Below are positions 59,663 through 64,000 of a DNA stretch of 64,000 nt, piece after piece. This DNA comes from Chromohalobacter marismortui (lineage in GTDB: Bacteria; Pseudomonadota; Gammaproteobacteria; Pseudomonadales; Halomonadaceae). Numbering within the stretch: position 1 is the first letter of the stretch; every line of letters begins with the position of its first letter. The stretch spans positions 495,087 through 559,086 of the forward strand of contig NZ_SOBR01000003.1 in NCBI RefSeq assembly GCF_004364315.1, in the 5' to 3' direction. Below the pieces are notes generated by a model that was not told where the DNA came from, searched no databases, and saw nothing but the letters and a program-made list of their open reading frames with translations. A program made the position numbers and the translations under genes.

Positions 59663-60139
59663 TCAGTCGCGGCGATAAGTCCCCACCAACCGACTCATCC
59701 CCAGAATGTGAGGCTCAAGCTTGTTGAGCAGTTCCGGCTGCGTCAGCCCCTCGGGCAGTTCGGTTTGGGTGTCCAGCGCCAGCACCCAGAAATAATACTG
59801 GTGCGTCCCGTGGCCCTCCGGCGGCATGGGACCACCGTAGCCGATGGCGCCACCATCGTTGATGCCGGCGGTGCCTGTCTTCGTGCCCTCTTCCAGCGAC
59901 GTAACATCCGCCGGCAGGTTATAGAGCAGCCAATGGACGTAGCCGTAGCTGCCATCCTTCACCAACGGCGCATCAGGATCGTGGCAGATCACCGCGAAGC
60001 CCTTGGTCCCCGACGGCGCATCCTTCCAGCTCAGGGCCGGGGACACATCGTCACCTTCCGCCGAATGGCGCTTCGGAATCACCCCATTCGGCGTGAAGGC
60101 GGTGCTTTCGACTTGCATGCTGGACGGTGCAAAAGGCAT
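59663..60139 (-). CDS. ybhB: YbhB/YbcL-type PEBP family protein
   Basis: A 158-residue cytosolic phosphatidylethanolamine-binding-protein relative: STAFTPNGVIPKRHSAEGDDVSPALSW, VICHDPDAPLVKDGSYGYVHWLLYNLP, and GYGGPMPPEGHGTHQYYF. The ligand pocket residues Asp-x-Asp and HRY/HQY are seen. Ribosome site GGGAGGATCGCC precedes the ATG. Function of the family in bacteria is unclear. Its first 66 codons and upstream DNA are duplicated 3.8 kb away. Confidence 0.9.
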   Translation of the reverse strand: MPFAPSSMQVESTAFTPNGVIPKRHSAEGDDVSPALSWKDAPSGTKGFAVICHDPDAPLVKDGSYGYVHWLLYNLPADVTSLEEGTKTGTAGINDGGAIGYGGPMPPEGHGTHQYYFWVLALDTQTELPEGLTQPELLNKLEPHILGMSRLVGTYRRD

Positions 60140-60218
60140 GGCGATCCTCCCATGAAACGCATTGAAACAATGAACCGAGCAACGCCCTCACGGCGGCTCT
60201 TACCTACAAGGTGATGGC
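59941..60218. repeat. Direct repeat copy 1: ybhB 5' part and upstream
   Basis: Same-strand match to 63721-63998 (offset 3780). Positions 60082-60218 are identical (137 bases); within 59941-60081 there are about 21 differences in 141 bases. Similarity stops at the cargo border (GTGATGGC then GT here, AC in the other copy). Confidence 0.92.
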
Positions 60219-60261
60219 GTAAGTGGAGGATTCAACCCGTCGGGCGGCCGCTTGCGAGGCA

Positions 60262-61161
60262 TTATGGCTGCGACTCGCCCAGATGAAATCCGCTATTAGC
60301 CACCGCCAGCTTGGCTATCCGCTCGACCGATGGAGAGAAAGCGGGAGATAGGTAGGTAGCGACGAAAGGCAGAGAAGCAAATGCTGGCTGAACTTCCAAT
60401 GCCTGTAACTGACTGTCGTCAGAAAACAGATCCGGAGGTAGCAATGCAACACCGGCGCCTTCACATGCCAACCTCGCCGTAACACTCATCGTATTGCAGT
60501 AGGTCAGGCGGTCTGGACGAATATCCTGCATATCAAGCCAGCGAAATTGGTCGGCATACAAACGCGATCCGGGTGACAGGCTCAGGATGGATCGCCGAAT
60601 TAAATTCATGGTTTCCAATGTCGACCTTGTTTGCACCAATTCGGCAGCCCCCATCCAGGCAATAGACGCATGGCCAAGGCTGTGCCTGATAACCCGTTCC
60701 TGAAGTTGATCATCGGGGACCAAAGCAAGATCTATTGTGCCGTTGCACAGCTTATCCCAGGTTTTTTCTGTAATGTCGACATCTATATCAAGCTCGATAT
60801 TCGGCATGGCGCGCTGCACATCTAACGTAAAATCGGCGAGCCACCAGAGCGCTACCGTCTCGGTACACCCTACTCGAATTCGGCCAGTAGCCTCTTGCAC
60901 ATCCTCGAAAACTGATGACAGCTCATCGCGCAAGGCCAGAATACGCTCCGCGTATCCAATCAGTTCGCGACCAGCAGCCGTAAGAGTCACCGGCCGCTTT
61001 CCACGCTGGAACACAACGCGGCCAATACGTTCCTCCATGTCGGCGATGCGCATGGAAATATTGGGTTGTGTGGTATTGAGCCTTTCCGCAGCTGCACCGT
61101 AGGAACCGAGCCTATAGATCCAATAGGCCGTCTCGAGGTGTCGGAATTCGAGTCGCATCAT
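60262..61161 (-). CDS. LysR-type transcriptional regulator
   Basis: A 299-residue regulator. Helix-turn-helix in HLETAYWIYRLGSYGAAAERLNTTQPNISMRIADME (residues 7-43); LysR substrate domain from about 90 (RIRVGCTETVALWWLADF). Divergent from the N-hydroxylase gene, the usual layout for LysR control of a neighbour. Start MMRLEFRH has GAGGAG about ten bases upstream. A palindrome in the spacer may be its site. Confidence 0.92.
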   Translation of the reverse strand: MMRLEFRHLETAYWIYRLGSYGAAAERLNTTQPNISMRIADMEERIGRVVFQRGKRPVTLTAAGRELIGYAERILALRDELSSVFEDVQEATGRIRVGCTETVALWWLADFTLDVQRAMPNIELDIDVDITEKTWDKLCNGTIDLALVPDDQLQERVIRHSLGHASIAWMGAAELVQTRSTLETMNLIRRSILSLSPGSRLYADQFRWLDMQDIRPDRLTYCNTMSVTARLACEGAGVALLPPDLFSDDSQLQALEVQPAFASLPFVATYLSPAFSPSVERIAKLAVANSGFHLGESQP

Positions 61162-61221
61162 TGCTGCTGATCTCCTCGTATCAAAAATTCTGATTTCCGT
61201 ATGCGCTAATGAGAGCATACA

Positions 61222-61237
61222 ATTAGATTAATTTAAT
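61222..61237. promoter_or_regulatory. Candidate LysR binding site
   Basis: ATTAGATTAATTTAAT is a 16-base palindrome with one mismatched pair, containing T-N11-A, in the 306-base AT-rich spacer 61162-61467 between the LysR and hydroxylase genes. The rest of the spacer shows a possible -10 (TATATT near 61420) but no gene. Confidence 0.4.
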
Positions 61238-61467
61238 ACAATGATAGCAACAAAAACAACATTTGAAAAACGACAGAATGGCTTTCAAGACCTGTCTCAA
61301 GAAAACATGCCTATGGGAATCAGGAAAATATCGAAAAAGAAAGCTACACAACAACCTCATGGCTGCCGCCACATGTGAAACGCAATTTCCCAGATTTCTT
61401 GAAAATGTAGAGAAACTATATATTTAAAAGCAATGCCCACCTTGCAGATAGTGTTGAGGATCATGCC

Positions 61468-62754
61468 ATGACTAAAATATATGATTTGATTGGAGTGGGG
61501 TTTGGGCCAAACAATATCGGCCTAGCGGTACATGCCACTCAGAAGGACAAAGATATAAACATGGTTTTTCTGGAAAAGCGTGATGAACTGACTTGGCAAA
61601 ATGGAATGATGGTCCCTGGGGCTGATATCCAACATAGCCCGCATCGGGATTTCATAACACCAATTGATCCAACGAGTGGCTACACGTTCCTTAACTATTT
61701 AAAGTCACACAACAGGCTGCTCAATTTTTTAAACGTCCCGACAACCTTTCCTTTCCGTTTAGAGTGGTCGCTATATGTACAGTGGGTTGCATCACATTTC
61801 TTGGAGATAGTTAAGCTTGGTCAACATGTGACAAAAATTGAGCAAACGTTGAAGAATGGAGCTTCAGTTTTCCGAGTCATCACGGAAGATGGCAAAGAGT
61901 ATCTCGGCCGATCAGTTGCGTTGGGGACTGGTGGGAAGCCAATAATACCGGAGGAACTAGAACCATACCTTGGTGAGCGTGTATACCATTTAACGGACTA
62001 CCAAACAAAGACAAATCAAGCGATCAAGGATGGATGCAAAAGATTCGCCGTGGTTGGCGCCAGTCAAAGCGCTGTTGAAATATTGATTGATCTATATAGA
62101 AAGCCTGGCGTCGAGATTACCGCCATAACAAGAGGCATTGGTTTCCGACAAAAAGATCTTAGCCCCTTCACGGAACACATTTTCTTTCCTGATTTTGTAG
62201 AATGGTTCCAGCGTCGTGATGCCGATTCGCGACGACAGATAAACTCTGAATTAGAAACCGCCGTTTATGGACGTGCTGACAAGGATGCCCTTGATGAGCT
62301 TTATCGCCTTTGGTATGAAGACCACCTTCAAGGTCAGCCTCGCATGGAACTTAAAAATTATTGCGAAATCGAAAAAGCCACTATAAATAGAAGTATAAAT
62401 TTATTTATTCGTGAAAAGCACAGCAATACACAGAGTTCAATTAAAGCTGATGCCGTGATCGTAGCAACTGGATTCGAGCGGCTTGAGCGAGGGATTAATT
62501 CGCACAAAACACCCAGCATTTTGAAAGACCTCGAGAGCAGTATAGAACATGACCGAGGCGGGAGTCTATATATTGCCCCCGACTACAGTCTAGGCATCAT
62601 CGGTGAATCCGGGCATCGACTCCCCATATTTATGACCAGCTTCTCCGCTCCGAGTCATGGAGTAGGTGATGCAGGTACTTTCCCACTCCTAGCCCATCGC
62701 TCCGCTGCGATTATTTCGAGCCTGACAGAGCAACTAAAAGTCCACAAGGAATAA
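61468..62754 (+). CDS. Flavin-dependent amino-group N-hydroxylase (lysine/ornithine N-monooxygenase family)
   Basis: A 428-residue class B flavin monooxygenase. FAD site GVGFGPNNIG at residues 9-18, with Asn-Asn typical of this family; NADPH site VVGASQSAVEILID near 195; ATGF near 330. WQNGMMVPGADIQHSPHRD and FPFRLEWSLYVQWVA match the family that makes N6-hydroxylysine or N5-hydroxyornithine. No siderophore synthetase, acetyltransferase or receptor is near; only a LysR gene and an EamA exporter. The gene is AT-rich compared with the chromosome. Ribosome site GAGGA seven bases before ATG. The amine substrate is not known. Confidence 0.88.
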   Translation: MTKIYDLIGVGFGPNNIGLAVHATQKDKDINMVFLEKRDELTWQNGMMVPGADIQHSPHRDFITPIDPTSGYTFLNYLKSHNRLLNFLNVPTTFPFRLEWSLYVQWVASHFLEIVKLGQHVTKIEQTLKNGASVFRVITEDGKEYLGRSVALGTGGKPIIPEELEPYLGERVYHLTDYQTKTNQAIKDGCKRFAVVGASQSAVEILIDLYRKPGVEITAITRGIGFRQKDLSPFTEHIFFPDFVEWFQRRDADSRRQINSELETAVYGRADKDALDELYRLWYEDHLQGQPRMELKNYCEIEKATINRSINLFIREKHSNTQSSIKADAVIVATGFERLERGINSHKTPSILKDLESSIEHDRGGSLYIAPDYSLGIIGESGHRLPIFMTSFSAPSHGVGDAGTFPLLAHRSAAIISSLTEQLKVHKE

Positions 62755-63678
62755 ATGATGAATCATGACAAACTGCTAGGGAACTCAATTTCTCGCTTGA
62801 CTGGCCGTGGGACTGGTTTCATATTCGCAGGAGTTATCATCGGAGGTGGACTATCCTGGCCACTCATGAAAATGACTCTAGGCAACATGTCTCCCCAAGT
62901 GTTTCTTATATGGCGTCTTGTTTTTGCCACTATCAGTGCTTTCGTATTGGTAAAAATGACTCGCCAGTTTCGTGTCCCCGGTCGCGAGGTCTGGTTTCCA
63001 ATCATTTCGGTGGCCTGCCTGCAAATGGGGGCATTCCTCTGGTTGATCACGGTCGGTGTCACCATGGTCCCGGCCGGGCGCGCAGCACTACTGGCGTATA
63101 CTAGTCCAATCTGGATGATACCTCTGGCTGTGTTATGGCTGGATGAAAAACTCGATCGTTCCGTCATTGCAAGTCTAGTTTTCGGGGTTGCCGGTTTGGC
63201 GTTTCTTTTTCTCCCGTCCACTCATATTTTATCTAATACACAAGCTCTAGCTGGTAATGGACTACTGTTGCTTGCGGCCGTTGTCTGGGCCTTCCAAATA
63301 GCCCTTCTGCGACGCTACCCTTCCGGGTGGTCGACATTACAGCTTCTACCATGGCAACTCTTGGTTGCGACGCTAGGACTGTCATCACTGACAATCGCTT
63401 TCAGTGACGTCTCTTTGTTTCAAGGTCTAGATATTCGAAGCCTGTTGGTGACGACCTACGTCGGTATCGTTTCCACGACCTTCGTCTTTTGGGGCATGTT
63501 GCATATTGCCCGAACCATGCCCGCCATTTCTAGCACGATCAGCTTTCTGGGGATACCGGTGGTTGGCCTATTAAGCTCCGTGTTGCTGTTGTCGGAGAGG
63601 CTGGATGTCGGGCTCGTGGTCGGATTTGTACTGATCGCCGTTGCTGTTTTCATTCAATCAAAGAGTTCACGACTTTGA
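62755..63678 (+). CDS. EamA-family drug/metabolite exporter
   Basis: A 307-residue inner-membrane protein with ten predicted helices and two EamA repeats (GGGLSWPLMKMTLGNMSP near 31; GNGLLLLAAVVWAFQIALL near 168). The ATG follows the hydroxylase stop directly (TAA-ATG) with AAGGA just upstream, so both are made from one message. EamA proteins often export amino acids or their derivatives; export of the N-hydroxy product is the simplest idea (inference). The gene ends inside the insertion border. Confidence 0.9.
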   Translation: MMNHDKLLGNSISRLTGRGTGFIFAGVIIGGGLSWPLMKMTLGNMSPQVFLIWRLVFATISAFVLVKMTRQFRVPGREVWFPIISVACLQMGAFLWLITVGVTMVPAGRAALLAYTSPIWMIPLAVLWLDEKLDRSVIASLVFGVAGLAFLFLPSTHILSNTQALAGNGLLLLAAVVWAFQIALLRRYPSGWSTLQLLPWQLLVATLGLSSLTIAFSDVSLFQGLDIRSLLVTTYVGIVSTTFVFWGMLHIARTMPAISSTISFLGIPVVGLLSSVLLLSERLDVGLVVGFVLIAVAVFIQSKSSRL

Positions 63679-63712
63679 CCCCCTTTGCGGCTTGTAGCGC
63701 CGGCGTCGACAA

Positions 63713-63919
63713 ATGCATGTAACCGTAGCTGCCATCCTTCACAGGCGGCATATCCGGATGGGGGTAGATCACCGCGAAGCCCTTGGCCTTCGCCGACGCA
63801 TCCTTCCAGCTCAGGGCCGGCAGCAAATCATCACCTTCCGCCGAATGGCGCTTCGGAATCGCCCCATTCGGCGTGAAGGCGGTGCTTTCGACTTGCATGC
63901 TGGACGGTGCAAAAGGCAT
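63713..63919 (-). pseudogene. Truncated second copy of ybhB (5' part)
   Basis: The minus strand starts like ybhB (MPFAPSSMQVESTAFTPNG) and follows it to GSYGYMH, about 66 codons; then the frame runs into unrelated sequence (STPALQAAKG). The PEBP fold is cut in half, so it cannot be functional. Several substitutions distinguish it from the intact gene. Confidence 0.88.
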
Positions 63920-63998
63920 GGCGATCCTCCCATGAAACGCATTGAAACAATGAACCGAGCAACGCCCTCACGGCGGCTCTTACCTACAAGGTGATGGC
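63721..63998. repeat. Direct repeat copy 2: partial ybhB and upstream
   Basis: Counterpart of 59941-60218 at the far edge of the LysR/N-hydroxylase/EamA segment. Identity ends two bases before the end of the window, so the native flank lies just outside. Confidence 0.92.
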
Positions 63999-64000
63999 AC

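Overview
The window is high-GC gammaproteobacterial chromosome, most like the Halomonadaceae (Halomonas/Chromohalobacter type). This rests on the gene content and order (trpE separate from trpGDC; miaB-ybeZ-ybeY-ybeX-lnt next to ybeL/leuS-lptE-holA), the codon bias, and the wealth of quaternary-amine (osmolyte) transport. The species call is an inference; no rRNA or tRNA gene was seen.

Layout. 1-5.7 kb: the urea ABC transporter operon urtABCDE on the minus strand (urtE cut by the window edge), behind a sigma-54 promoter and a possible NtrC site. 5.8-11.8 kb: cobA, serS, a three-part YdiJ-type flavin/Fe-S dehydrogenase and a DUF2905 protein. 12-19.3 kb: a CPA1 antiporter, trpGDC, a 47-residue small ORF, trpE with a possible Trp leader peptide, and gph. 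19.5-28.7 kb: NDH-2, a fused dihydroxyacetone kinase, a GIY-YIG protein, rpe, ggt, an MFS transporter, a YajG lipoprotein, tpm and an SH3b protein. 29-34.8 kb: miaB, ybeZ, ybeY, ybeX, lnt. 34.8-39.7 kb is accessory DNA between lnt and ybeL: a proline-racemase-superfamily enzyme with an MDR reductase, higBA and an MHS-type transporter. 39.8-45.2 kb returns to core genes: ybeL, leuS, lptE, holA, DUF488.

45.3-59.4 kb is accessory metabolism: an HPP membrane protein with a divergent TetR regulator and an operator-like palindrome; two closely related OpuC/OsmF-type binding proteins, one orphan and one in a full four-gene ABC operon that continues into an MmgE/PrpD protein and a nitrilase-superfamily amidohydrolase; a second nitrilase paralogue running divergently; a CocE/NonD hydrolase; yefM-yoeB; and a broken codB followed by a cytosine-deaminase-like gene with an altered active site. 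Together these look like uptake and breakdown of a nitrogenous, possibly quaternary-amine, substrate.

59.5-64 kb holds a possible MITE-like nested inverted repeat, ybhB, and a compact AT-rich island (LysR regulator, flavin N-hydroxylase of the lysine/ornithine monooxygenase family, EamA exporter).

The most notable architectural result is that two separate cargo segments are bounded by direct repeats made of one intact host gene end and one partial, diverged copy of it: ybeL 3' end (37975-38099 and 39769-39893) around the MHS transporter, and ybhB 5' end plus upstream DNA (59941-60218 and 63721-63998) around the N-hydroxylase island. No integrase or transposase gene is visible in either. The N-hydroxylase/exporter/regulator trio, without siderophore assembly genes, is the best candidate for an undescribed small-molecule system.
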